A stretch of DNA of 64,000 bases from Kiritimatiellia bacterium (GTDB lineage: Bacteria > Verrucomicrobiota > Kiritimatiellia > JAFGHX01), in NCBI GenBank assembly GCA_016929905.1, contig JAFGHX010000137.1, forward strand, positions 1 through 64,000, written 5' to 3'. The position numbers and the translations under genes are program-made. Below the pieces are notes generated by a model that saw only the letters and a list, made by a program, of their open reading frames with translations, had not been told where the DNA came from and did not search any database. Positions 24,623 to 31,928 of this stretch are shown in pieces (position 1 is the first letter of the stretch; the number at the start of each line of letters is the position of its first letter).

Positions 24623-25273
24623 ATGCCATCAGTACAGGAAGACCTGGTCCGATACGGAGTCAAGATCGCCAAGGCGCGGCTGGTCGCCGGGGCGGGCGGC
24701 AATATCAGTGCGCGGGACGGCGACACGATCTGGATGAAGCCAAGCGGATTCGCCATGGACGAGATGGCGCCCGGGGACCTGTGCGGACTGGACCTGGCGA
24801 CCGGCGAGCAGACAGCCGGCACGAACCGCCCGACATCCGAATACAACATGCATCTCGGTGTCTATCGCGTGCGGCCGGAGGTGACGGCCGTCTTCCATAC
24901 TCACTCGCCGTGGGCGTCGGGCGTGATCAGTTCCGGCGTCGAACTCAAGGCCATGTTCGCCGAGTTTGTCAACGATCTCGGCCGGACTGGAACGGTCCCG
25001 TACGTCACGCCCACCACCCAGCGCCTCGCCGACCGCATGGCCGAGTTCGTCAAAGACCACGACACCGTCTTCATGGTGAACCACGGCGTGCTCGCCGTCG
25101 GCCGCAACATGAAGGAAGCGTTCTTCCGCTGCTGCGTGGTTGAGGACGCCGCCAAATCGCTGGTCGCCGCTTCCGCCGTCGGCCGGCCGAAATTCCTCAC
25201 CGACGACGAAGTGGCGGAGATCAACTCGCTCGACGCCGTCAAGTTCCGGGCCAGAAAGATGGGGGAAGGGTAG
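24623..25273 (+). CDS. Class II aldolase, L-fuculose/L-rhamnulose-phosphate aldolase-like
   Basis: 216 residues, the usual size of FucA/AraD-type enzymes. Motifs: AGAGGNISARDGDTIWMKPSG (substrate phosphate site), the zinc ligands in HTHSPWAS, and MVNHGVLAVG for the distal zinc histidine. These enzymes split a ketose-1-phosphate into dihydroxyacetone phosphate and an aldehyde (lactaldehyde for 6-deoxysugars). The ATG at 24623 follows ACAGGA; earlier in-frame codons run through the repeat element and are rejected. It ends the operon and probably supplies the aldolase activity missing from the SDR at 20929. Confidence 0.85.
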   Translation: MPSVQEDLVRYGVKIAKARLVAGAGGNISARDGDTIWMKPSGFAMDEMAPGDLCGLDLATGEQTAGTNRPTSEYNMHLGVYRVRPEVTAVFHTHSPWASGVISSGVELKAMFAEFVNDLGRTGTVPYVTPTTQRLADRMAEFVKDHDTVFMVNHGVLAVGRNMKEAFFRCCVVEDAAKSLVAASAVGRPKFLTDDEVAEINSLDAVKFRARKMGEG

Positions 25274-25280
25274 AGGGCTA

Positions 25281-25311
25281 TTGACGATTTTCGATTGACG
25301 ATTGTCGATTG
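25281..25311. repeat. Short tandem GATTGAC/GATTGTC repeat
   Basis: Four overlapping copies of a 9-11 base unit (TTGACGATT, TCGATTGACGATT, GTCGATTG) begin eight bases after the aldolase stop. The repeat is AT-richer than its surroundings. Function is unknown. Confidence 0.6.
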
Positions 25312-25391
25312 TCCCGCAAGAACGAGACCTATGCTTATGACGCGCACGCCTGCGTGACCGGCCAGACACGGCAAGCCGAAGAAGATCAGCC

Positions 25392-25415
25392 CTCGTAATC
25401 ATTCTCGTAATCAAT
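25392..25415. repeat. 12-bp tandem repeat CTCGTAATCATT
   Basis: Two near-perfect 12-base units (CTCGTAATCATT, CTCGTAATCAAT) are followed by a decayed third (CCTCGAAATC). The unit length and the CTCG core recall the arrays at 24486 and 54166, but the remaining bases differ. Confidence 0.6.
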
Positions 25416-25526
25416 CCTCGAAATCTGCGCCGTATGCATACATCGCGGCTGTCCATTTTTCGCGTTACGGCCGCCAAGGAACCCACTACAATAGCGATGC
25501 GGATGTTTCACATGGTTCTTTGACTG

Positions 25527-25601
25527 GCATTGTACGCATACGGCCCGTTCGGGGAACTGCTCAAGGCCGATGGCGCGGCGGCGAAGACCAATGGGTTCCG
25601 G
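25527..25601 (+). pseudogene. RHS/YD-repeat core remnant
   Basis: Twenty-five codons read ALYAYGPFGELLKADG followed by AAAKTNGFR, closely resembling the conserved core of RHS-repeat proteins (a Y-GPFGE-L-A-G...NPFR pattern). A TGA stop lies one codon upstream of the match and the similarity ends at 25601. This looks like a fragment of a lost RHS gene rather than a gene. Confidence 0.5.
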
Positions 25602-26118
25602 TGGGCGCTGGGGCCGGTGGGCGCTGGGGCCAGGTCTTTAATCTTTTGATTTAGCCGGTATGGGTGGTGCGATAGTCCTGGGTGTCTCATCCCCCTGCGC
25701 TCCGATCTTGTCACGGTTCATGCTCTCCTTCGCAGGCACGAACCGCGCCAAGCTCTCCGCTCCCCCCATCCCCCCAGGCCGTGCGCTTCAACGGCGCCAT
25801 ACGCTGCGTTCTTGGAGGGCAGGTTTTCACGCCCGCCGCCTGGACCGGGGGTCTTGCGGAGGCCAAGTGACGAAGGCCCGTTTTGAGGCCGCACTCCCAC
25901 AGGGTCTTCACAGGGTCTTGCCTTCCCGGATTCGTGGTGGTAGCCTATGATCACAGGGAAGACGATTACCGTCTCAGTGATTAGGCGACTATCCTGGTTC
26001 CGAGCGAAGCCTGGCGGGAAGAGACTGAGCATCGGCCTCATCCTAGGCTGGGACCGATGCCCTCGGGAACGACTGACGGGGTGCGACTCGCGGCTGAGAC
26101 ATCGCCAGGAACGTAGAG

Positions 26119-26445
26119 ATGAACAGCAACCGGAGAGTTCTGAATGAGGCGGTGCGCAGGCTTGTGGAGGGGTTTCATCCGGAGATGATCATTCTCTTCG
26201 GCTCGCGGGCCCGCGGCAGCGCCGATCGTTACAGCGATTTTGATTTGATGGTGATCTGTTCTGAGGCCGACCGGGGACGAACCGAACTGCAACTTCGGAT
26301 GGACCGCGCTCTCAGGGGATTGCGCCTGGCGCGTGACATTGTGGTATTGAGCCCGAAGGAATTCAAACGCGAGCGGGAAATCCCGGGTACGATCGCGCGG
26401 CCGGCGTGGTTGGAGGGCAAGATTCTCTATGAGCAGGCGGCATGA
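26119..26445 (+). CDS. Minimal nucleotidyltransferase (MNT), likely partner of a HEPN protein
   Basis: 108 residues. The pol-beta-type signature FGSRARGSADRYSDFDLMV sits at about 33-52, giving the GSxxxG motif and the DxD metal ligands. Such MNT proteins are commonly encoded with HEPN proteins. In studied pairs of this type (MntA/HepT) the MNT AMPylates and neutralises the HEPN toxin. AGGA precedes the ATG and the stop overlaps the next gene by 17 bases, consistent with co-translation. Whether this pair is an active toxin-antitoxin is inferred. Confidence 0.85.
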   Translation: MNSNRRVLNEAVRRLVEGFHPEMIILFGSRARGSADRYSDFDLMVICSEADRGRTELQLRMDRALRGLRLARDIVVLSPKEFKREREIPGTIARPAWLEGKILYEQAA

Positions 26446-26836
26446 GGAGCTCGACAGGCAAGTCCGTCGCTGGCTGCGATACGCCGACGAGGATTTGCGC
26501 GTTGCACGGCAAACGCTCCTGATGAAGCCGTGTCCATATCGGCTGGCTGCATTCCACGCCCAACAGTGCGCCGAGAAGTGCCTGAAGGCCTATCTCATCC
26601 GGCATGAGATCGATTTCGCTTATTCCCACAACATTTCCTATCTGTTGGAACTCGCCGAAGACACGGCGCCCTGGGGAAAGGGCATCGAGGAGGCTGATCG
26701 TCTGACGCATTTTGCGGTGACGGTCAGGTATCCCGCAGAGCGCCGCAGGTTGACCCGCGTTCAGACGCAGAAGGCGATAGCCTTGGCGGAACAGGTGCGG
26801 CGGGCCGTGCGACGAGCGCTTCGGTCCAACAAGTAA
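26429..26836 (+). CDS. HEPN-domain protein
   Basis: 135 residues, all-helical in appearance. The block RLAAFHAQQCAEKCLKAYLI, SHNISYLLELAED and the later FAVTVRYP form the typical HEPN (PF05168) pattern. HEPN proteins paired with MNTs are often RNases. I do not see the classical RxxxxH catalytic motif clearly, so it may belong to the non-RNase or variant class. It is translationally linked with the MNT gene. Confidence 0.8.
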   Translation: MSRRHEELDRQVRRWLRYADEDLRVARQTLLMKPCPYRLAAFHAQQCAEKCLKAYLIRHEIDFAYSHNISYLLELAEDTAPWGKGIEEADRLTHFAVTVRYPAERRRLTRVQTQKAIALAEQVRRAVRRALRSNK

Positions 26837-26974
26837 GCCGCCTCTGTTGTCGAGACGGAGTCTCGTGTCATGACTTGCCGGTCGATCGACGTTCCACTCC
26901 ACAAGAACGCTCTTTGACATGATGCGCGTCGGGCCCACCGGGGCGTGTAGGGAAAAAGCGCTTAGCCTGTTCGG

Positions 26975-26998
26975 CCGAAGGCCCGATCAGCCTTCGGG
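26975..26998. other. Hairpin between the HEPN gene and the next small gene
   Basis: CCGAAGGC and GCCTTCGG form an 8-bp stem with a 7-base loop. No T-run follows, so a terminator role is uncertain. The rest of 26837-27104 shows no gene. Confidence 0.45.
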
Positions 26999-27040
26999 CC
27001 TCGGGCGGGGTCAGTTTTATGGCCTGCACACCGATATCCA

Positions 27041-27069
27041 TTGACGGGAGCGCGGGTGTAGACGATACT
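27041..27069 (+). promoter_or_regulatory. Possible promoter of the small gene at 27105
   Basis: TTGACG (27041-27046) and GATACT (27064-27069) are 17 bases apart, placing a start site about 30 bases before the ATG at 27105. Confidence 0.45.
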
Positions 27070-27104
27070 ATGAGTAGGTGTCTTGGGCCGGAGAACAAGG
27101 TGCT

Positions 27105-27317
27105 ATGACCTACTACGAGCAACTCGTGAAGCGCGCGGCGGCGGCTATGAAGCGTCATCCACGCAGCACGATCGCTATGGATGCGGAAACCTTCGAGATT
27201 CTCTGCACGAGCAAGGACCCGCGCAAAGTGGCCGCTCGGTTGGATCGGGCTGTTTCCGAAGGAAGGACCCCCGTCATTCTCGAGAAGCCGCGCAAGCCCG
27301 AGACCTGGATCCTCTGA
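27105..27317 (+). CDS. Small protein of unknown function (possibly DUF5678-like)
   Basis: 70 residues beginning MTYYEQLVKRAAAAMKRHP and ending KPRKPETWIL. The pattern of a central DAETFEILCTSKDPRKVAARL and a proline-rich end recalls small bacterial proteins (DUF5678-type) often encoded just before clan AA aspartic proteases. That fits the truncated gene immediately downstream, which starts one base inside this stop (TGATG). No catalytic residue is evident. AAGGT lies upstream of the ATG. I cannot assign a function. Confidence 0.55.
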   Translation: MTYYEQLVKRAAAAMKRHPRSTIAMDAETFEILCTSKDPRKVAARLDRAVSEGRTPVILEKPRKPETWIL

Positions 27318-27658
27318 TGCGGTCAAGATCCCTTGCTTATCCCTCAATCGGCGACATTCCCGCCATGCGGGTGAATGTGATCAACGCTCGGACGGGGCGC
27401 AAGGATCTTTTCCAGATGCTGATTGATACTGGGGCGTCTCAGACATCGTTTCCGGCTTTTCGCCTGATCGGTCGAAGGCCCGTTCGTGGAATGGAGGGCG
27501 AGGCTGTGCCGAGCCGCCTGACAGCGCCGACGTCCTCGGATGAACGGCTCGACGCAGCCTCGCCCTCCAGGCAGACAAGCCTGGGCCTAACAGACCGACG
27601 ACTCCTGCGCGCAGAGAATCTGCCTCAAACGTTGAACTCCGCCACCAGAAACGTATGA
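27317..27658 (+). pseudogene. Truncated retropepsin-like (clan AA) aspartic protease
   Basis: The first 50 codons encode a credible protease start: VNVINARTGRKDLFQM followed by LIDTGASQTSFPAF, with the catalytic DTG triad motif. Just after IGRR the frame enters a palindromic repeat element (27493-27568) and the residues become compositionally unrelated. The open frame then runs into the 3' end of xthA on the other strand. Retropepsin-like domains need about 100 ordered residues including a flap and hydrophobic-hydrophobic-G motif, absent here. I read this as a gene broken by the element, coupled to the small gene before it. Confidence 0.6.
27493..27568. repeat. 76-bp palindromic element with 24-bp arms
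   Basis: The left arm 27493-27516 (begins GGAGGGCGAGGCTG, ends GAGCCG) and right arm 27545-27568 (begins CGGCTC, ends CAGCCTCGCCCTCC) are inverted copies with 2 mismatches in 24. They surround a 28-base loop. There is no coding capacity. The size and near-perfect arms suggest a dispersed REP- or MITE-like unit. Confidence 0.85.
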
Positions 27659-28398
27659 TCCGAAGGTTTCGGCGCCAGCCGCGGCTTCAGGTCGATGAAG
27701 CAGTCGGACGACTTGCGGGCCAGGCGGCGGGTGGCGAGGATGTGGTCGATACGCCAGCCGTGCCCACGCGTCACCGCGCCGCGCATGCGGTAGTCGAAGA
27801 ACGTGTACTGCTCCGGCTCCGGGTGGTGCTTCCGGAAGACGTCCTCGAATCCCCACGCCCGGGTTGTGACGAACGCCTCACGCGCGTCCTTGTGAAAGCA
27901 CACGTGGTCTTCTTTCGAGGCCGGGTCGTGAACGTCGATGGGCTCGGGCGCGATGTTCATGTCGCCCAGCCAAACCAACCGCTGCCGCGGGCTGTGGTGG
28001 CGGTCCAGGTAGTCCCGCACACGCTGAAACCAGGCGACCTTGTAGCCATACATCGCATGGTCGATTTCGCGACCTTGGGGCACGTACGTGTTGAGAATGT
28101 GCACCCCGCCCACTTTCGCGGCGATCAGCCGCGTTTCGTCCGGCTGTTGGCCGTCGTCGAGTCCGAAGCGCACGGCGGCAGGCTTCTGCTTCGACACAAT
28201 GGCTACCCCGTTGTACGCCTTCTCGCCTCGGTACACGACATGGTAGCCGGCGGCCTCCAGCGGCTCGTTCGGGAAGTCGGGGTCTTGAACCTTGGTCTCC
28301 TGCAGGCAAAGCACATCCGGCTTCTCCTTCGCGAGCCAGTCCAGCACGATCGCCATCCTGGCCCGAATCGAGTTGGCGTTGAAAGTGGCGATCTTCAC
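27625..28398 (-). CDS. xthA: Exodeoxyribonuclease III / AP endonuclease
   Basis: 257 residues, the normal size. It begins with GTG: VKIATFNANSIRARM. Family motifs include LCLQETKVQD (catalytic Glu), GDMNIAPEPIDVHDP (Asp/Asn pair), RGHGWRIDHILAT and SDHTFLVAEF with the catalytic His near the end. The enzyme cleaves DNA at abasic sites and trims 3' ends in base excision repair. The GTG overlaps the dapF stop by 4 bases, so dapF and xthA form an operon. Confidence 0.93.
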   Translation of the reverse strand: MKIATFNANSIRARMAIVLDWLAKEKPDVLCLQETKVQDPDFPNEPLEAAGYHVVYRGEKAYNGVAIVSKQKPAAVRFGLDDGQQPDETRLIAAKVGGVHILNTYVPQGREIDHAMYGYKVAWFQRVRDYLDRHHSPRQRLVWLGDMNIAPEPIDVHDPASKEDHVCFHKDAREAFVTTRAWGFEDVFRKHHPEPEQYTFFDYRMRGAVTRGHGWRIDHILATRRLARKSSDCFIDLKPRLAPKPSDHTFLVAEFNV

Positions 28399-29228
28399 GG
28401 CGCCCCCAAGGCCGCGGGGTAGAGAAGCGTTCCCCTGAAAACGTGCGCCGCGGGCCCCAGCAGCGTGACTGCGGCCGGCCCGTCGGTCGTGAGCCGGAAG
28501 TCGACCTCCAGGGTGTCCCCGCTCGAAGCCATCACGCGCACGGGCGGGCGCAGCCGGCCGCGCAGCCCGGCAAGAACCGCCGCGGCGACAATGCCCGTTC
28601 CGCACGCGAGCGTTTCCGCTTCGACGCCTCGCTCGTAGGTGCGTACCGCCAAGGCGCTTGGCCCGGTCAAGGCGGCATAGTTGACGTTCGTGCCCTGCGG
28701 CTGGAAGGCGGCGTGGCCGCGGATGCGCGGCGCCACCGCGGCGATGTCGACCCGGTCGACATCCTCGCAGTCGATCACCACGTGCGGCACGCCCGTGTTC
28801 ACCGCCGAGTAGCAGACCCGTTCGCCGTCCACGTCCAGAGCGCGCTCCAACACCCAGTCGCGCGGGGGCGTCAGGTGCAGCCGGATCCCCGCCGCCAGGC
28901 ACTCGGCACGGACCAGGCCGGCACCCGTCTCAATGGACATGGCCTCGCCCGCAATCCCAAGCTCGCGTGCCAGGCGCGCCACGCACCGTGCCCCGTTCCC
29001 GCACATGCCGGCCGGCGAGCCGTCGGGATTGAAGAAGACCATCTTCAGATCCGCGCAGTCGGATTCCTGAATCAGCATGATGCCGTCGCAGCCCACACCC
29101 GTGCGCCTAGCCCCGATCCGCGCCAGCCAGGCCGTGTCCGTCCCGGGAAAACGACGCATCCGGTCGTCGACCAGGATGAAGTCGTTGCCCGCCCCGTGCA
29201 TCTTCCAGAACGGTATCTCCGTGGGCAT
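28395..29228 (-). CDS. dapF: Diaminopimelate epimerase
   Basis: 277 residues. It converts LL- to meso-diaminopimelate for lysine and peptidoglycan synthesis. Both active-site cysteines are in their expected settings: MCGNGARCVAR near residue 75 and ETLACGTGIVAAAV near 220. The N-terminal HGAGNDFILVDD is also typical. The start at 29228 is chosen because GGAG lies 8 bases upstream; a further upstream in-frame ATG would add 22 unconserved residues. Confidence 0.94.
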   Translation of the reverse strand: MPTEIPFWKMHGAGNDFILVDDRMRRFPGTDTAWLARIGARRTGVGCDGIMLIQESDCADLKMVFFNPDGSPAGMCGNGARCVARLARELGIAGEAMSIETGAGLVRAECLAAGIRLHLTPPRDWVLERALDVDGERVCYSAVNTGVPHVVIDCEDVDRVDIAAVAPRIRGHAAFQPQGTNVNYAALTGPSALAVRTYERGVEAETLACGTGIVAAAVLAGLRGRLRPPVRVMASSGDTLEVDFRLTTDGPAAVTLLGPAAHVFRGTLLYPAALGAP

Positions 29229-29530
29229 ATCGCGTGCTCCAGAACGGACGCCCGCCCTCGCGTCCGGGTATCCGTCCCCGCCGGCTTCCCGCACCGTCAG
29301 ACTCTACCACACGGCGGAACGCCATGGCGAGTCTGGGATTGCGCGGAGGTCCAGTTCGCCTGTTTTTTTCGGTATTTTCTTGATCGTGGCGGGACTCCGG
29401 TTGATGATGGGACTTGTCGTTCAGGACCCATGTGGCACGCGGTCCGGATCCGGAGACCTTTGGACTTTCGAGCCTTCGCCAGACGCGGAAGCGAAGCGGC
29501 GAGAACACAGCGGCCTTGGGAGGAGCAATC
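29229..29530. other. Divergent intergenic region between dapF and the HU-like gene
   Basis: 302 bases with AT-rich patches (TTTTTTTCGG near 29365, TATTTTCTTGATC near 29373-29385) that could hold divergent promoters. I cannot place convincing hexamer pairs. No gene seen. Confidence 0.4.
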
Positions 29531-30190
29531 ATGTCGGGATCGATCAGCAAGCGGGTGCTCATCGCGGAACTGGCGAGGATGGGCAGGATCGGCAAGCGGC
29601 AGGCGGAAGCGGTCCTGGAGGGGCTTGTGGCCATGGCGTTGCGGGAAGCGCGGCGCGGGTTTACGATCCCGGGCCTGTGCAAGCTGACGGTCACCCGCTA
29701 CAAGGCCCGCCGCTGCCGCAATCCGCGCACGGGCGCGATGATGGAGATTCCGGAACGGGACATCCTGCGGATCCGCCCGTTGAAGAAAGCGCGAGATGGG
29801 GTTGCCCGAGGCATAGCGCCAACCGCCGCCGCCTTGAGCGCCGAAGAGGCGGAAGCCGAAGCTCGCCTGGCGGAACCGATTTACATCACGTTCCGCTGCA
29901 CAAGCTGCGGGCAGGAGATCGAGGCCTCTACCGACATGGCCGAATCGGACGCCGCGTGCCCGGGCTGCGGTGCGGTCATCCGCGTGCCCAGCACCTCGTC
30001 GATCAGCGAATTGGTGCAGATCGAGGATCTGAAGGAAACGGCCTTGATCGAGCAGGAAGAGCCGGCGGCGCAGAAGCCGGAACCCGACGAGCGGTGGAAG
30101 AAGGGGGCCACGATCCGGATTGAAGTCCCCAAAAGCTTCCGAGGCCCGCGCGCGGTGAAACGGACGATCTACATCAAGCGTCGCAAATAG
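29531..30190 (+). CDS. HU/IHF-like DNA-binding protein fused to a zinc ribbon
   Basis: 219 residues. Residues 1-90 match the HU/IHF fold: a helical start ISKRVLIAELARMGRIGKRQ, GFTIPGLCKLTVTRYKARRC and NPRTGAMMEIPERDILRIRP, the latter being the DNA-contacting arm region. After a linker, residues ~117-150 hold a zinc ribbon (FRCTSCGQEIEA ... CPGCGAVIRVPS). The tail is acidic then basic, ending TIYIKRRK. A strong AGGAGC precedes the ATG. HU proteins bend DNA; the ribbon may add protein or nucleic-acid contacts. The same ribbon style (ending IxVP) recurs in the protein at 53617. Confidence 0.8.
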   Translation: MSGSISKRVLIAELARMGRIGKRQAEAVLEGLVAMALREARRGFTIPGLCKLTVTRYKARRCRNPRTGAMMEIPERDILRIRPLKKARDGVARGIAPTAAALSAEEAEAEARLAEPIYITFRCTSCGQEIEASTDMAESDAACPGCGAVIRVPSTSSISELVQIEDLKETALIEQEEPAAQKPEPDERWKKGATIRIEVPKSFRGPRAVKRTIYIKRRK

Positions 30191-30204
30191 CGCTACGGAG
30201 CCCG

Positions 30205-31500
30205 ATGGACAGGAAGGACTGTTGGTATATCCGCGGGGCACGTGTCCTGGATCCGCACGCCCGGCGCGATGAGACGGCCGATCTCTACATTAACGCCGGC
30301 AGGATCGCGCCGCTGCCGCCAGCGCCTCCCCGCGGGGCCGGCCTCATTGAGGCCGACGGGCTGGTGGCGGCACCCGGGTTCATCGACCTGCACGTCCACC
30401 TGCGGGAACCGGGCGGCGAACGCGCGGAAACAGTGGAAACGGGAACTCGCGCGGCGGCGCGCGGCGGGTTCACGCGCGTGGTCGCCATGCCCAACACCAA
30501 CCCGCCGCTCGACTCGCCCGACCGGATTGAATGGCTGCTTCGAACGGCGGCACAGCACCCGCAGGCGGCGGTCCTGCCAGCCGGCTGCATCACCCGAGGC
30601 CGGCAGGGCCGGGCGTTGGCCGATCTGCCGGCGCTCGCGCGGGCGGGTTGCGTGGCGTTCACCGACGACGGTGCGACCGTTCCGGACCCCGCTCTGATGC
30701 GCGAAGCGATGCGGATTGCCGCCCGCCTGCAACTCCCCGTCATGGACCACGCCCTCGACGCACGCCTTGCGGGGGATGGCGTGATGCACGACGGACCGCG
30801 TGCCGCCCGATTGGGACTGCCGGGCATCCCCGCGAACGCGGAGGCCGCGATTGTGGAACGCGATATCCGCCTCGCGCAGGAGACCGGGGCCCGCGTGCAT
30901 ATCCAGCACGTGTCCGCGGAAGAGGCCGTCCGGCACATACGCGCGGCGCGCGCGGCGGGACTTCCCGTGAGCGGCGAACTGACCCCGCACCACCTGGCAC
31001 TGACCGACGCCGCCGTCAGCCCGGGCGACACGAACGCAAAGATGAATCCGCCCCTGCGCACCCAGCGCGACAGGGAGGCGCTGGTGGCCGCTGTGCTCGA
31101 TGGCACGCTCGACACGTTCGCCACCGACCACGCCCCGCATCCGGCGGAGGAAAAAGGCAAAGGCTTTGCCGCCGCTCCATTCGGAGTCGTCGGGCTCGAG
31201 ACGGCGATCGGCGTCACCTACACCGAACTCGTGCACAGCAGGTTGATGCCGCTCGCAGACTGGGTGATTCGATGGACGACCGGGCCGGCGCGCGTGCTCG
31301 GGCTGCCCCCCCCCTCACTGGAACCGGGACAAACCGCGGATCTTGTGCTCCTGGATCTGGACTCGAGCTGGCGGGTCGACCCCGCTGTCTTCCTCTCGAA
31401 ATCCCGCAATACGCCCTTTGCCGGACGCAGGCTCGTCGGGCGCGCGGTCTGCACGCTCCGCAACGGATGCCTCTCCTGGGACGGGCGAACCCGAATGTAG
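30205..31500 (+). CDS. pyrC: Dihydroorotase
   Basis: 431 residues, class I dihydroorotase size. It catalyses reversible cyclisation of carbamoyl-aspartate to dihydroorotate in pyrimidine synthesis. Metal-binding DLHVHLREPGGE, substrate-binding AMPNTNPPLDSP, and FATDHAPHPAEEK (last metal Asp) are present, as are HIQHVS and GELTPHHLALTD. No lysine is obvious at the usual carbamylation position, as in many class I enzymes. It starts 14 bases after the HU-like gene and may be cotranscribed with it. Confidence 0.92.
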   Translation: MDRKDCWYIRGARVLDPHARRDETADLYINAGRIAPLPPAPPRGAGLIEADGLVAAPGFIDLHVHLREPGGERAETVETGTRAAARGGFTRVVAMPNTNPPLDSPDRIEWLLRTAAQHPQAAVLPAGCITRGRQGRALADLPALARAGCVAFTDDGATVPDPALMREAMRIAARLQLPVMDHALDARLAGDGVMHDGPRAARLGLPGIPANAEAAIVERDIRLAQETGARVHIQHVSAEEAVRHIRAARAAGLPVSGELTPHHLALTDAAVSPGDTNAKMNPPLRTQRDREALVAAVLDGTLDTFATDHAPHPAEEKGKGFAAAPFGVVGLETAIGVTYTELVHSRLMPLADWVIRWTTGPARVLGLPPPSLEPGQTADLVLLDLDSSWRVDPAVFLSKSRNTPFAGRRLVGRAVCTLRNGCLSWDGRTRM

Positions 31501-31928
31501 AAACGGCGTCTCGCGGCTTCCCCGGGCCAAGCGCCTGCTCGCCTCCGGCGCCTCACGCCTCTCGCAGAGTCTCCCTCCTCCGGCGTATGTCGCTTCTGCG
31601 AGTCTTGCCCCTCCCGCACCCGGGGAGGGGCCGTGTGGGCCCGGTCTCACCCACTGCGTGCCGCCATAGCCGGAGGCGACCGCACAGGCCAAGCCCGGGG
31701 CTGCGCTCCCCGCCTTCGGGCAGACGCTACAGCGGACGCTCTCGCTGAAGCGCGCCCGCCCAATTCCCCCGCAGCCTGACGTGGCCCCCCGCCACCCCGT
31801 CCTCAGATTCTTTTTGACACTCCCCCCAAAATCTGCCAGCATGGGCGTGGTTTCTCGATAATCCTGGGCTCTATTCTCGGTTCGCCCGGCCACGGAGCGG
31901 CCGGGCCATCAAGGAAGGGGCGTTTCTC
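31501..31928. other. 428-bp non-coding stretch with two strong hairpins
   Basis: No gene seen. Two stems stand out: CTCGCAGA (31561-31568) with TCTGCGAG (31595-31602), and CCCCTCCC (31608-31615) with GGGAGGGG (31623-31630). Neither has a T-run. They may end pyrC transcription by another mechanism or be decayed repeat DNA. The 3' end contains the promoter candidate of the FHA gene. Confidence 0.5.
31814..31842 (+). promoter_or_regulatory. Possible promoter of the FHA gene
   Basis: A perfect TTGACA (31814-31819) follows a T-tract and sits 17 bases before a weak CAGCAT. The leader to the ATG at 31929 would be about 80 bases. Confidence 0.35.

Larger units (their letters stand above)
25274..26118. 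other. 845-bp intergenic patch without an intact gene
   Basis: No open frame here has recognisable protein character or a good ribosome site. It contains three separable things: a TTGACGATT/GATTGTC repeat (25281-25311), a 12-bp tandem repeat (25392-25415) and an RHS-like coding remnant (25527-25601). The remainder looks like decayed DNA leading into the MNT/HEPN pair. Confidence 0.6.

Noticed and set aside
18525..25273. Bacterial microcompartment locus for fucose/rhamnose
   Set aside because: The enzymes suggest it, but no shell-protein gene (BMC domain or pentamer) occurs in the window.
27625..28902. xthA start far upstream within dapF
   Set aside because: The family N-terminus KIATFNANS begins at the GTG at 28398; earlier codons are antiparallel-frame residues of dapF.
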